This document shows, piece after piece, positions 9,026 through 16,184 of a stretch of DNA of 42,987 bases. Source of the DNA: Synechococcus sp. AG-679-D13. GTDB lineage: Bacteria; Cyanobacteriota; Cyanobacteriia; PCC-6307; Cyanobiaceae. Where the stretch lies: positions 1 to 42,987 of the forward strand of contig QCUM01000017.1 in NCBI GenBank assembly GCA_003210735.1. Reading direction: 5' to 3'. The position numbers and the translations under genes are program-made. Position 1 is the first letter of the stretch. Each line of letters opens with the position of its first letter. Below the pieces are notes generated by a model. The model was not told the origin of the DNA and ran no database searches. It worked only from the letters and a program-made list of their open reading frames with translations.

Positions 9026-9592
9026 TCAGGGACGGCCAGGGCCGAACTCGGTGATCCAGCCGTGAAAGGGCACATCCCATGGATCCCGCGGCAGCGGGGC
9101 TGAGCTGAAGCAGATGGATGGCAGGACCGCCCATGCCGGCACCTTGGCCCAGTCGTTGTTCGCCCTGAGCCGGTCGTAGTACCCACCGCCGTAGCCAAGT
9201 CGGATTCCAGTGGCATCAATCGCGAGAGCAGGCACCAGCAGCAGGCTGAGCTGCTGTGGCCTCAACGGGTTGCCCGTGGACGGGGCGGGAATCTGACATC
9301 CGTCAGGCTCCAGTGTGGTTCCGCAACAGCTCAGGTACTCCAGTCCTCCTTCCCCATCAGCCCGAGGAAGAGCCACCGGGGCGGCAATGCGTTGCCGCAG
9401 GCTGAAGAGATCCACTTCCCCCGGGAGAGCTGAGTACAACCCCACCTGGTTTGGAGAACAGCTCTCGATGACCGCGAGAACAGCCTCCTGGATGGCGGGT
9501 GCCACATCTTTTGCGTCCCGTCGCCTCTGACGGAACATGCGACGAAGTTCTTGTTTGTCAGTCACTGCTGGAACCAAGCGCTCACCGCTCAT
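9026..9592 (-). CDS. fau: 5-formyltetrahydrofolate cyclo-ligase
   Basis: 188 residues, normal length. The enzyme converts 5-formyl-THF to 5,10-methenyl-THF using ATP. The N-terminal basic helix (KQELRRMFRQRRRDAK) and the signature LLVPALAIDATGIRLGYGGGYYDR near residues 135-158 are clear. It is the last core gene on the left; the mobile-element DNA begins just upstream of its ATG, so its native promoter may have been replaced or separated. Confidence 0.95.
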   Translation of the reverse strand: MSGERLVPAVTDKQELRRMFRQRRRDAKDVAPAIQEAVLAVIESCSPNQVGLYSALPGEVDLFSLRQRIAAPVALPRADGEGGLEYLSCCGTTLEPDGCQIPAPSTGNPLRPQQLSLLLVPALAIDATGIRLGYGGGYYDRLRANNDWAKVPAWAVLPSICFSSAPLPRDPWDVPFHGWITEFGPGRP

Positions 9593-9637
9593 ATTGCTCT
9601 AGTAATTGCAGGGGTTTTGGGCTGTTGCTTGCCCTCG

Positions 9638-9669
9638 TTAGGGCATTTGTTAGGACAACGGATAGGACA
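9638..9669 (+). repeat. Three direct repeats TTAGGRCA with 12-bp period
   Basis: TTAGGGCA at 9638, TTAGGACA at 9650 and ATAGGACA at 9662 are spaced exactly 12 bp apart. The last two lie in longer identical TAGGACAAC units. Short, evenly phased repeats at an element boundary are typical of recombinase arm sites or iterons; which of these applies cannot be told from sequence. Confidence 0.7.
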
Positions 9670-9811
9670 ACTGGATTAACAGGCAGGTGCTTCCTATTTA
9701 TATAGATGTAGGGCTGATTCTTCTGCGCTGCACCCGTTCAATCGCTGCTTGTAAGTCGATTGTCTTCTGAAATCTGACGACTCCAAATTCATACGCAATC
9801 AACACTAGTTA

Positions 9812-9954
9812 TTCTCAGTAATTCTTTACTGTTGAGAAGCGAATGGGTGTAGTTGATTAATCGTCTGTTTCACTACCGCTTCATCTCCAGTGCAATAGCG
9901 AGTGCGGAACAAATGAGTCTGCGCCATTCTCAATTGAATCTACTGTTGAGAATG
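9812..9954. repeat. Two TTCTCA/TGAGAA inverted-repeat pairs near the left end
   Basis: The first pair is TTCTCA at 9812-9817 with TTGAGAA at 9832-9838. The second is a perfect 9-bp dyad, CATTCTCAA at 9925-9933 with TTGAGAATG at 9946-9954. Related TTGAGAAT and ATTCTCAA copies occur at about 31776 and 31893, which suggests a protein binding site used at two places in the element. Confidence 0.55.
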
Positions 9955-10213
9955 CTCTAGCTCCTGCTCGAACCTTTGGATTAAACCTTGTGGTTACAAG
10001 GGTTAGCACCAATTATCAACGTGTGCTTAACGGTTGATTCGTACATTCATCCACTAATGAATAACGACTCAGCCAGAGTTTATTGCGAATGATGTACTTA
10101 CGTTTAGTAAATGTATCTGTTACGCAATACTCTTGCTCTATAACTTACGAAAATAATTGAGAAAATTATTTGAGTTTATATTCTTATATCAGCTCAGTGT
10201 TTGTCTCCCTCGC

Positions 10214-10816
10214 TTAATTCCAGAACGATTTCTTCCGCTGTGCTTCTGGGTCTACCTTTTTGCGTCCAGTAATACGCCTACCTTTAAGGAATTGACCTTC
10301 GTCAGCACGTTCAGTGGTGGCTTGTTCCATTAGTTGAGACTGAACTTCTGCTTCTGTTGCTTCAACATTCAGTTCATCTTGTATTGGTTCAAGCGACATA
10401 CCTTTTTCAAGCTTCTGTTTGTCGGTCAAGTTAAGAATGCTCTTGACTTTCTTTGCATTCTTGCGTCGAGGCTTGAGGAATTCGTGTTGCCTATCCCATT
10501 CTTCTGATTGTGGTGTTGGCTCACGCTTCATTCCATAACTCCACTCTTGTTCTTCGTCGTATTGCTTTTCGATTTCAAATTTATCCCACAAACGTTCGGC
10601 CATACGCCTGAGCTCTTTTAGTTCTGCGTGGGTACACTTCTTTAACTTCTCCTCGGACAACATCGTCTGTAGTCCTTCTTCTGTCTCTTCAAAGTTAATA
10701 GTCCCAAGTCGTTCAGCGTTGGCTTTAATTCTTGAAGCTACCTTTGCTCTTTCTTCAGCGAGATTAATACATCCTTTCTTAGGCCTGCCTGGTCCACGAC
10801 GATTCTTTTTGGCCAT
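10214..10816 (-). CDS. AT-hook-containing charged protein of unknown function
   Basis: 200 residues from ATG 10816; an upstream in-frame GTG at 10837 lies inside the promoter leader and is not preferred. The N-terminus KKNRRGPGRPKKG is an AT-hook (basic residues around GRP), predicting minor-groove binding to AT-rich DNA. The rest is highly charged and helical (EEKLKKCTHAELKELRRMAERLWDKFEIEKQYDEEQEW) and ends GRRITGRKKVDPEAQRKKSFWN. It is the leftmost element gene. No family recognised; an architectural or regulatory DNA-binding role is inference. Confidence 0.8.
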   Translation of the reverse strand: MAKKNRRGPGRPKKGCINLAEERAKVASRIKANAERLGTINFEETEEGLQTMLSEEKLKKCTHAELKELRRMAERLWDKFEIEKQYDEEQEWSYGMKREPTPQSEEWDRQHEFLKPRRKNAKKVKSILNLTDKQKLEKGMSLEPIQDELNVEATEAEVQSQLMEQATTERADEGQFLKGRRITGRKKVDPEAQRKKSFWN

Positions 10817-10866
10817 ATCTACTGCCTGTATATACACTCATTCTATTCAATCCAATGTTGCACATC
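10817..10866 (-). promoter_or_regulatory. Promoter and leader of the AT-hook gene, with TGTGCAAC motif
   Basis: Reading leftward, TGTGCAACA (10864-10856) is followed by a -10-like TAGAAT and then GTATATACAG, before ATG 10816. ATATACA after a -10 is shared with several rightward leaders of the element. TGTGCAAC also occurs upstream of the genes starting at 40160 and 42717. Confidence 0.5.
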
Positions 10867-10915
10867 GTTGTTATTACTAGATTGATAAAATATAAGTAAT
10901 GCTTTTCAAAGTCAT

Positions 10916-11629
10916 ATGTCTTCTGCACTCGTTCGTAGTATTGCTAATAATACTATCGCCAATAAAGTTTCACCTGCTCACCTTGAAGCCTTGCTTGGGG
11001 CTGGTCTTCTAGGTGGCGTTGGTACTGCTGGTGTTATCGCTGATGGGTTCCAAGATGACGAACAGAGCCTTATTGATAATGCCTTGCTTCAAACACTAGG
11101 GACTGGTGCTCTGGCTTCTGGTGTTGGTGCTTCCCTTGGTTATGCATCTGCTAATCACGGACACGCTGAACTACTACGCCGAGCAGAAGACGACCTGATG
11201 CAACAGAAGGTACGAGCACAAGGCATTCAAAGTCGTTCACCTGGAGCAGATATGTCTGTGCCTATGCGGAACGTTGCTAATGCATCCAATCGAGTGAAGT
11301 CATTGCGTGACCCTGAGCTCTTAACAGCTGTACGCGGGCGTAGTGCTGGTCGTGCGATGGGTGTGACTGCTGCTGGTGCTGCACTTATTAACCTGATTGA
11401 TGCTCTAAGAAATGAGAGCCCTGCCCCGATGAGGCGTGAAGAAACTCCCGCACCTAACGACGACAGAGGTTTAGGTACTGGGCTGCTTATTGCTGCTGGT
11501 GCTTCACCTTTCCTTGCTATGGGCTTTGACGATATGGATGAGGACTCACCTCAGTTCTATACACAGAAGCCAGGTGAAGAAGACCTGCATCCCGTTACTA
11601 AGAAGTATCGTCGTAAGGCAGGTCTCTGA
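10916..11629 (+). CDS. Glycine-zipper membrane protein of unknown function
   Basis: 237 residues. At least three Gly/Ala-rich hydrophobic stretches are visible: LEALLGAGLLGGVGTAGVIA (about 25-44), LLQTLGTGALASGVGASLGYASA (about 60-82) and GLLIAAGASPFLAMGF near residue 200. Between them are polar, basic helices. The C-terminus (HPVTKKYRRKAGL) is basic. Similar glycine-zipper segments occur in the proteins at 39336-40160 and 40341-42533. Such proteins can insert into membranes or form internal or membrane components of virions; nothing proves that here. Confidence 0.8.
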   Translation: MSSALVRSIANNTIANKVSPAHLEALLGAGLLGGVGTAGVIADGFQDDEQSLIDNALLQTLGTGALASGVGASLGYASANHGHAELLRRAEDDLMQQKVRAQGIQSRSPGADMSVPMRNVANASNRVKSLRDPELLTAVRGRSAGRAMGVTAAGAALINLIDALRNESPAPMRREETPAPNDDRGLGTGLLIAAGASPFLAMGFDDMDEDSPQFYTQKPGEEDLHPVTKKYRRKAGL

Positions 11630-11647
11630 TTAATCAATAGATAACAA

Positions 11648-11674
11648 GCGGGGGAGTTAGTCCTCCGCTTTTTT
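11648..11674 (+). terminator. Rho-independent terminator
   Basis: Hairpin GCGGGGGA-gttag-TCCTCCGC followed by six T, 19 bp after the stop of the rightward gene. The leftward gene ending at 11657 finishes inside this hairpin. Confidence 0.85.
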
Positions 11675-12046
11675 AGTGTCTTCTTCTGGCTCAGCATCAG
11701 GCTCACCCATACCTAATGAGTTGAGGGTGATTGCTTTGAACTCCCGTAATGATTGCAGTTCTGCATACACCTCTCTCAGTACTTCTCTGAGTTCACTGCC
11801 TTTATGTACCTGCTCAATCAAAGCATCCTCAACTGCGCAGGCATACTGATTAAGTAGAGCAGGAGCATTCAAGCCGAAGTGAAGCAAGGTATCCAAGGTC
11901 TCTGGTGTTAGGTCATCCCGTTTGATTACTTCGGGGATGTTGTCTTCAATCAGCTTCTGCTTGGATTCTGCTTGTGTTTCCATCAATTGTTGCTTTCTAT
12001 ATTGAACCTCCGCAATAAGATCTGATTGTTCTGTTGGTTCATTCAT
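11657..12046 (-). CDS. Acidic helical protein of unknown function
   Basis: 129 residues, predicted mostly helical: a Gln/Glu-rich N-terminal helix (EVQYRKQQLMETQAESKQK), a middle LTPETLDTLLHFGLNAPALL segment and a coiled-coil-like ELREVLREVYAELQSLREF, then an acidic tail EPDAEPEEDTKKAED. It is the last gene of a leftward run that includes the SSB-like and primase-like genes. Its stop codon sits in the terminator of the convergent gene. No family recognised. Confidence 0.7.
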   Translation of the reverse strand: MNEPTEQSDLIAEVQYRKQQLMETQAESKQKLIEDNIPEVIKRDDLTPETLDTLLHFGLNAPALLNQYACAVEDALIEQVHKGSELREVLREVYAELQSLREFKAITLNSLGMGEPDAEPEEDTKKAED

Positions 12047-12077
12047 TTGTTTTTCCTCTAGTTGTGTTTGCTATTGA

Positions 12078-12275
12078 TTAGTCTTGTGTTGTCTCTTCCT
12101 GGAACATCTGATAAAGCTCAGGGTTAGCAGTAAAGAAGGCAGCGATGATTTGCCTTGGGCTGTTGGATCGGTCAACGCCAACACGCTTGCCGTACCAATC
12201 AATCAACTTGATTTCATCGTTGGTGAAACGGACAGTGACCGCATTACGTTGTGGGTTCTTTGATTCTTTAGACAT
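12078..12275 (-). CDS. Small ribbon-helix-helix-like DNA-binding protein
   Basis: 65 residues. The N-terminal NAVTVRFTNDEIKLIDWYGKRVG has the strand-helix pattern of ribbon-helix-helix (Arc/MetJ/CopG) proteins, followed by a second helix (SPRQIIAAFF). RHH proteins act as dimers and often repress their own operon or serve as copy-control or partition regulators on mobile DNA. It lies between the primase-like gene and the acidic helical gene, in the same direction. Confidence 0.7.
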   Translation of the reverse strand: MSKESKNPQRNAVTVRFTNDEIKLIDWYGKRVGVDRSNSPRQIIAAFFTANPELYQMFQEETTQD

Positions 12276-12297
12276 TGATTTACATAGATGATGTGAA

Positions 12298-13437
12298 CTA
12301 GATAATGATGTTGATCTGATTAATCCCTTTCAGTAGATACATTCCAGGACTCAGACGCGGGGGAGGGTTGTGCATTCCGCCTGTGTACGGGCATAGGGCT
12401 CGCCACTCAGGGCAGCATTCAGTCGCCCAGTGAATAAGAGTTGCAAGTGTTGTACGACCGTTGTGATGAAAGTCGTGGAAGCAACGCTCCACTTCATCAG
12501 GCATTCGCCAGTAGTGGTCTGCAAACCTCTCAAGCGTTCTAAGTAGTGGTTCTAGTAACGCCTCGTCTATTGACTTGGCTGCCATCACCACGGAGTAGAA
12601 GTCCTTGCGGTCTTCACAGATGCGGTCATCAAGGATGTCGTTATCAAATATCCATTGAGCGATTAGAGCGTCTTGTGAAAGCTGCTCTTTTGATCTGCCT
12701 TCAAACTCTTTGAGTTCTTCAGCCTTGCGTTCTTTATAAGCCTCAATGATGCGTGACTGGTCTTCCTTCGGTAGGAACCCCTCGCCAATCCAGAAGCGTC
12801 GGTCAATGCTGCACGGGTAGTAGGCAGTGACCTTCCCTCCACCAGCAATAGGCTTCTTCCATTCGACTTCACTTGCACCGTCGTTGCCGTAGTACAGCTG
12901 GGAGATGCTGTTGTGAGAGTTGTCGATCATCTTTGGGATGCCTACCTGCTCACACAGCTGGTCGGCAAAGAAAGTGATCAGTGCACAACGCTCCAGGTGC
13001 TGGAGCTTGGTGTTCTTCGCGAGCACCACATCGTCATTAGAGAAGAAGTTGGTTTGCACCTCTTGCTCCAAAGCAAAGATGATTCGCAGCCTCTCCCTCC
13101 CATCAACGCCTTCCTTCTCGGACTGCACACCTGAGCTAGCCGAGTGCGTAACCAGTACGCCATAGCTCTGTACGACAGGAAGACTGACGACACGGTCGAA
13201 CGTGATGCCGTCATCCATATCGATGTAGACGGTGTTGCCTCCGTGAGCAGTAGGGGCTGAACGTCTGCCTTCCTTGAACAAGCAAGGATTGCTTGGCTTG
13301 CCTCGGTAGATGTGCTCCAGCAACTCCTGAGGAGTGAGTTCGGCTGTTGTCCAGCTGCTCCTCTCCTCCTGGAAGTCAACGCTCTTGTTGACTCCCGTTT
13401 CGTTGATGGAGACCTTCAGTAGCGGTTGCTTGGACAT
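12298..13437 (-). CDS. Putative AEP-type DNA primase (PrimPol-like)
   Basis: 379 residues. The block NTVYIDMDDGITF (about 68-80), then VLVTHSASSG (95-103) and ERLRIIFALEQ (115-125), fits archaeo-eukaryotic primase order: hhhDhD, an S/T-x-H-like motif, then the conserved Arg/hydrophobic strand. The C-terminal half is helical and could be an accessory or PriCT-like domain, but I see no clear match. Its place directly after an SSB-like gene, in an element that also has VapE-type and DUF3987 genes, supports a replication role. The catalytic assignment is inference. Confidence 0.6.
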   Translation of the reverse strand: MSKQPLLKVSINETGVNKSVDFQEERSSWTTAELTPQELLEHIYRGKPSNPCLFKEGRRSAPTAHGGNTVYIDMDDGITFDRVVSLPVVQSYGVLVTHSASSGVQSEKEGVDGRERLRIIFALEQEVQTNFFSNDDVVLAKNTKLQHLERCALITFFADQLCEQVGIPKMIDNSHNSISQLYYGNDGASEVEWKKPIAGGGKVTAYYPCSIDRRFWIGEGFLPKEDQSRIIEAYKERKAEELKEFEGRSKEQLSQDALIAQWIFDNDILDDRICEDRKDFYSVVMAAKSIDEALLEPLLRTLERFADHYWRMPDEVERCFHDFHHNGRTTLATLIHWATECCPEWRALCPYTGGMHNPPPRLSPGMYLLKGINQINIII

Positions 13438-13444
13438 CGCTCAC

Positions 13445-14242
13445 TCAGAAGTCCAGTGATGCAAGGTCAGCCCTAGCTGCGTCTACAGAGCCGCCTTCAT
13501 CGCCGAAGCCAGTCTCATAGTCAGCAGTCACAACGGTGTTGCTGGCGGTTGCCTTAGGTGCCTGACGTGGTGTTCCACCAGGGATACGGATCTCACAAGC
13601 AGTAGATACCGACAGGGAGATGTGGTCGTAAGCGTTGCCGTTCATCTCACCTGTCTGCCGAGTGAACCGACCGCTAACCATCAGGTCAGTTCCGTTCTGC
13701 TCAATCAAAGACTCAGCAGATTTGCCAGTCAGCTTTGCTGCTGCAGGCGAGACGTTCTTTGCCTCACGCTCTGTACTGAGGTGAGGGAACTCAAGCGAGC
13801 CCTTGTACCACTTGCCTCCTTCCTTGCCTTCACCTGACGCAATCGAGGGGCTACCAAATAGGACGACTGAGTTCTGCAATGGCTCCACCTTCATCATCGG
13901 GTGGGCGGGACGTACCAGGTCAGCACCGATGCAGAGCTTCAGTACTCGCTGGTCTCCTTCCTTACTGGTCTCGAAGTCAACCTCACAAGGACCGTGTGCC
14001 CAGATCTTGATGGCGGGCATTTGTTTGGCGGCTGCCTTATCTACCTCTGCAAGGATCTGCTTAGCGGCGGTTTCGGTTGCTCGTACTTCGACAGGGAATG
14101 TCTTGTCGTTATCGCCTTGCGTAATGCCAACGACGGTGACTGCTCCATCAGCGTTGGTCTTAATGCTTTCGAGTTTGGCTGCTAGTACAACAGCGGCTGC
14201 TCCACAGGGAGCTGCATTCGTTTCGTTAGTTTGGATCGACAT
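13445..14242 (-). CDS. SSB-like (OB-fold) protein with acidic C-terminal tip
   Basis: 265 residues. The segment DLMVSGRFTRQTGEMNGNAYDH resembles the strand-turn pattern of single-stranded-DNA-binding OB folds. The end, ARADLASLDF, is a short acidic/hydrophobic tip like the protein-interaction tail of SSB. An Ala-rich N-terminus and a KVEPLQNSVVLFGSPSI segment are not family-specific. It is first in the leftward run and lies 7 bp upstream of the primase-like gene. Annealing protein or general beta-barrel protein are alternatives. Confidence 0.55.
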   Translation of the reverse strand: MSIQTNETNAAPCGAAAVVLAAKLESIKTNADGAVTVVGITQGDNDKTFPVEVRATETAAKQILAEVDKAAAKQMPAIKIWAHGPCEVDFETSKEGDQRVLKLCIGADLVRPAHPMMKVEPLQNSVVLFGSPSIASGEGKEGGKWYKGSLEFPHLSTEREAKNVSPAAAKLTGKSAESLIEQNGTDLMVSGRFTRQTGEMNGNAYDHISLSVSTACEIRIPGGTPRQAPKATASNTVVTADYETGFGDEGGSVDAARADLASLDF

Positions 14243-14311
14243 TGTTTGCCAGATATAAAGTTTAACCCTGAATGATTTTGTTTTTATCTCTCATTCATTA
14301 CTACAAGTATA
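14243..14311 (-). promoter_or_regulatory. Promoter with inverted-repeat leader for the SSB-primase run
   Basis: Leftward -10 box TATACT (14311-14306) is followed eight bases later by TGAATGA (14297-14291) and, 15 bases on, its perfect complement TCATTCA (14275-14269), then about 26 bases to the ATG. Promoter plus dyad just after the start site is the same architecture as four rightward leaders between 30.5 and 35.1 kb, with unrelated arm sequence. Confidence 0.55.
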
Positions 14312-14383
14312 GATGCTAGAAATAAACTTTGGGGATTATTTGTAGAAACTTTCTTACGAATATCGCACTTATTTTAATCAATT

Positions 14384-14410
14384 AAAAACCCCATCCATAA
14401 AGGATAGGGT
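14384..14410 (-). terminator. Rho-independent terminator (leftward)
   Basis: On the minus strand ACCCTATCC pairs with GGATGGGGT (one mismatch) and is followed by a T run. It closes the gene ending at 14469. Confidence 0.75.
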
Positions 14411-14468
14411 GTTAGTGCAATTTAAAATGTAGATTATCTATTGATTATCTAGCGTTACGTTTGCAGAG

Positions 14469-15251
14469 TTAAGCGGCAAGCAGTTCCATAGCTACTTGTC
14501 TTGTCTCAGCAGGTATCTCTTTCACAGGTACAGGTGTTGGGGCAACTGCTTGTGCGAATGCTTCTGCTGTCTTCCTCAGCACTGATGCTTGGGTATCGGT
14601 CACGCCACCCAGTACCAACCGTTCGAGGTCGATGAAAGTCCAGTCATTCTCGTTCACCGTGGGTTCTGTGTCCTCGTACTGAACGGCTGATCCAACAGTC
14701 AGCACAGCGTGTCTAGTCCCTCTACCTACAGCAAGCTCAGCAATAGCGGGGATGGCTTCGCTTCCCTCTTGCTTGGATGCTTCGACAATCAGATCCTGTA
14801 GGTCTTTCAAGCTTCGAGGACGTGTAGTGCCTAGTGCCTTACAGAGCCAAGACATATATGGGGTCTTTGGCTTGGTCTTGCTGTTCAGTTCCTTGAGCTC
14901 CTGCATCAGCAGCATCAGCCGACTGCTCGTAACCAGATGGCCTTGAGTTGAGTAGGTGTCTTCAAACCGTCCCGTATAGAAGGTAAAGACAGGCACACGG
15001 CAGCCAATACCAGGAACAATCGTCGAACCTTCTGGTTGGGTCAGGGGTACACAGCTAGCGACTGCCGTCTTGTTCTTGCTGCTGACTTCTCTGAACCGAT
15101 CTGTTGCTTCGGCTTGAGTAGTTGCGTCACCACTAACAGCGACAAGCATCCCGTTGAGATACGGCAGCTCAATCAACCCTTTAGTTGCATCAAGGGTTTC
15201 AGTTGTAATCCCGAGTGTGTTGAAAAATGTTGTGATTGTAGAGGCTTTCAT
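14469..15251 (-). CDS. Unknown protein, 260 aa
   Basis: No family recognised. The N-terminal half is mixed alpha/beta (GLIELPYLNGMLVAVSGDATTQAEATDRFREVSS), with three cysteines before residue 105. The middle has a positively charged KTKPKTPYMSWLCKALGTTRPRSLKDLQDLI segment that could contact nucleic acid. The C-terminal helix is Ala/Val-rich. It has its own terminator downstream and a purine-rich AAGAAGAAGGA just before the ATG. Its position between the primase-like run and the 134-aa gene suggests element maintenance; this is inference only. Confidence 0.75.
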   Translation of the reverse strand: MKASTITTFFNTLGITTETLDATKGLIELPYLNGMLVAVSGDATTQAEATDRFREVSSKNKTAVASCVPLTQPEGSTIVPGIGCRVPVFTFYTGRFEDTYSTQGHLVTSSRLMLLMQELKELNSKTKPKTPYMSWLCKALGTTRPRSLKDLQDLIVEASKQEGSEAIPAIAELAVGRGTRHAVLTVGSAVQYEDTEPTVNENDWTFIDLERLVLGGVTDTQASVLRKTAEAFAQAVAPTPVPVKEIPAETRQVAMELLAA

Positions 15252-15354
15252 TCCTTCTTCTTCTGCTTTGCTTGGTTTAAATCTAATCCTTTATTCTCTA
15301 CATCGTGACCTTTAATCCATATCTACATTAACAACTCACGCACTAGTTAAAGGC

Positions 15355-15391
15355 ATAAAAAACCGCCGAGCTGTGCGAAAGACTCGACGGT
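15355..15391 (-). terminator. Rho-independent terminator (leftward)
   Basis: Minus-strand hairpin with nine-base arms and one mismatch (plus-strand ACCGCCGAG and CTCGACGGT) followed by TTTTTT. The left arm and T run are the same sequence as in the terminator at 40256-40290, so the two terminators are related copies. Confidence 0.85.
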
Positions 15392-15454
15392 TCTTTGCTT
15401 ACCTTTTACAATTTAATCCTAACATTCTGGTCGGTAAATCGCAAGCTAATCGCT

Positions 15455-15859
15455 CTAGAAATCGTACAGATCATCGCAGCATTCTTCGCTTTGATGTACT
15501 GAGGTCATAGCTGGTTCCGAGTACGCAGAGTTGATTTGTTCTCGTACGTCAACGCAGGATACTCTTTTGATTAGTGATGCATCCTTAAGTCGGTAAACAA
15601 ATTCACCAACTTCACTCGGCGCATACTTCATATCAAAAGGAGAAGTCACTCTTTCTCTTGTGGCCATTGCTCCAACTAGCGAGGTTAGTTTCCTCTGTGT
15701 GTAGCTTTGGTGATACCTATTAGGCTTGTTAGTTTCAAAGACCCAGCTTGCGCACTGCATCAAAGTGAGCCAGGAGTTCTCCTGGTTTTGGCGCGCAAAT
15801 AGATCAACCAAGCGGTGGTCAAGATGATTGTTGATGTGCTTTAGCTGATATAGATTCAT
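15455..15859 (-). CDS. Unknown protein, possibly winged-helix
   Basis: 134 residues. LTLMQCASWVFETNKPNRYHQSYTQRKLTSLVGAM followed by VGEFVYRLKDASLIKRV has the helix-helix-strand rhythm of a winged-helix domain, but no family match can be claimed. The tail ECCDDLYDF is acidic. It has one of the best Shine-Dalgarno sequences in the element (AGGAGG, 12 bases before ATG). It is divergent from the 16020 RHH/DUF3987 operon. Confidence 0.7.
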   Translation of the reverse strand: MNLYQLKHINNHLDHRLVDLFARQNQENSWLTLMQCASWVFETNKPNRYHQSYTQRKLTSLVGAMATRERVTSPFDMKYAPSEVGEFVYRLKDASLIKRVSCVDVREQINSAYSEPAMTSVHQSEECCDDLYDF

Positions 15860-15977
15860 ACTTGAATTGTTCCTCCTATAAATCTAACAGTGAGAGGCCG
15901 AAAATGCTAGTTCAATATTCTAGTGATTAATTCAATTTTACCCCACATTTAGTATTCAGTGTCGTTATATTTGGGAG

Positions 15978-15995
15978 TGTCCGACAAGTAGGACA
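15978..15995. promoter_or_regulatory. 18-bp near-perfect palindrome, probable operator
   Basis: TGTCCGAC-aa-GTAGGACA: half sites match at seven of eight positions. It lies in the divergent region between the 134-aa gene and the small RHH gene that starts at 16020, where an autoregulatory RHH protein would be expected to bind. Confidence 0.55.
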
Positions 15996-16019
15996 TAACT
16001 TACCTTTATAAATAGTGCG

Positions 16020-16184
16020 ATGAAAACCAAAACACTTGGTAATAAGGTCTCGGTCAGATTACCTGAAGACCTCTATCAAGAATTTAATCAAGCGATTGAT
16101 ATTGCCTGTGCGAGCAAATCAAAAGTATTGAGAAGTCTTATCTCTGGCTGGTTGCTTGAGCAACGGGAGGAGGTAAATGTCTGA
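16020..16184 (+). CDS. Small ribbon-helix-helix regulator
   Basis: 54 residues (MKTKTLGNKVSVRLPEDLYQ onward). The beta strand KVSVRLPEDLYQEF, then a helix and SKSKVLRSLISGWL, matches the compact RHH fold of CopG/Arc-type proteins. The stop overlaps the start of the DUF3987 gene (ATGTCTGA), so the two are translationally coupled. Together with the 18-bp palindrome 24 bp upstream it is a likely autoregulator or copy-control protein of the replication operon. Confidence 0.75.
   Translation: MKTKTLGNKVSVRLPEDLYQEFNQAIDIACASKSKVLRSLISGWLLEQREEVNV

Larger units (their letters stand above)
9593..10213. other. Left junction zone of the mobile element, no gene
   Basis: About 620 bp without a credible ORF separate the core gene from the first element gene, and base composition drops sharply towards AT here. 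It holds three direct repeats at 9638-9669, a small hairpin TGCCCT/AGGGCA at 9630-9645 and two inverted-repeat pairs built on TTCTCAA between 9812 and 9954. It is the expected place for attL and recombinase arm sites. No tRNA fragment could be recognised. Confidence 0.55.

Noticed and set aside
9593..9720. tRNA gene or tRNA 3' fragment as integration site
   Set aside because: I could not fold a cloverleaf or find a T-arm/CCA-end-like sequence at the junction; the att site remains undefined.
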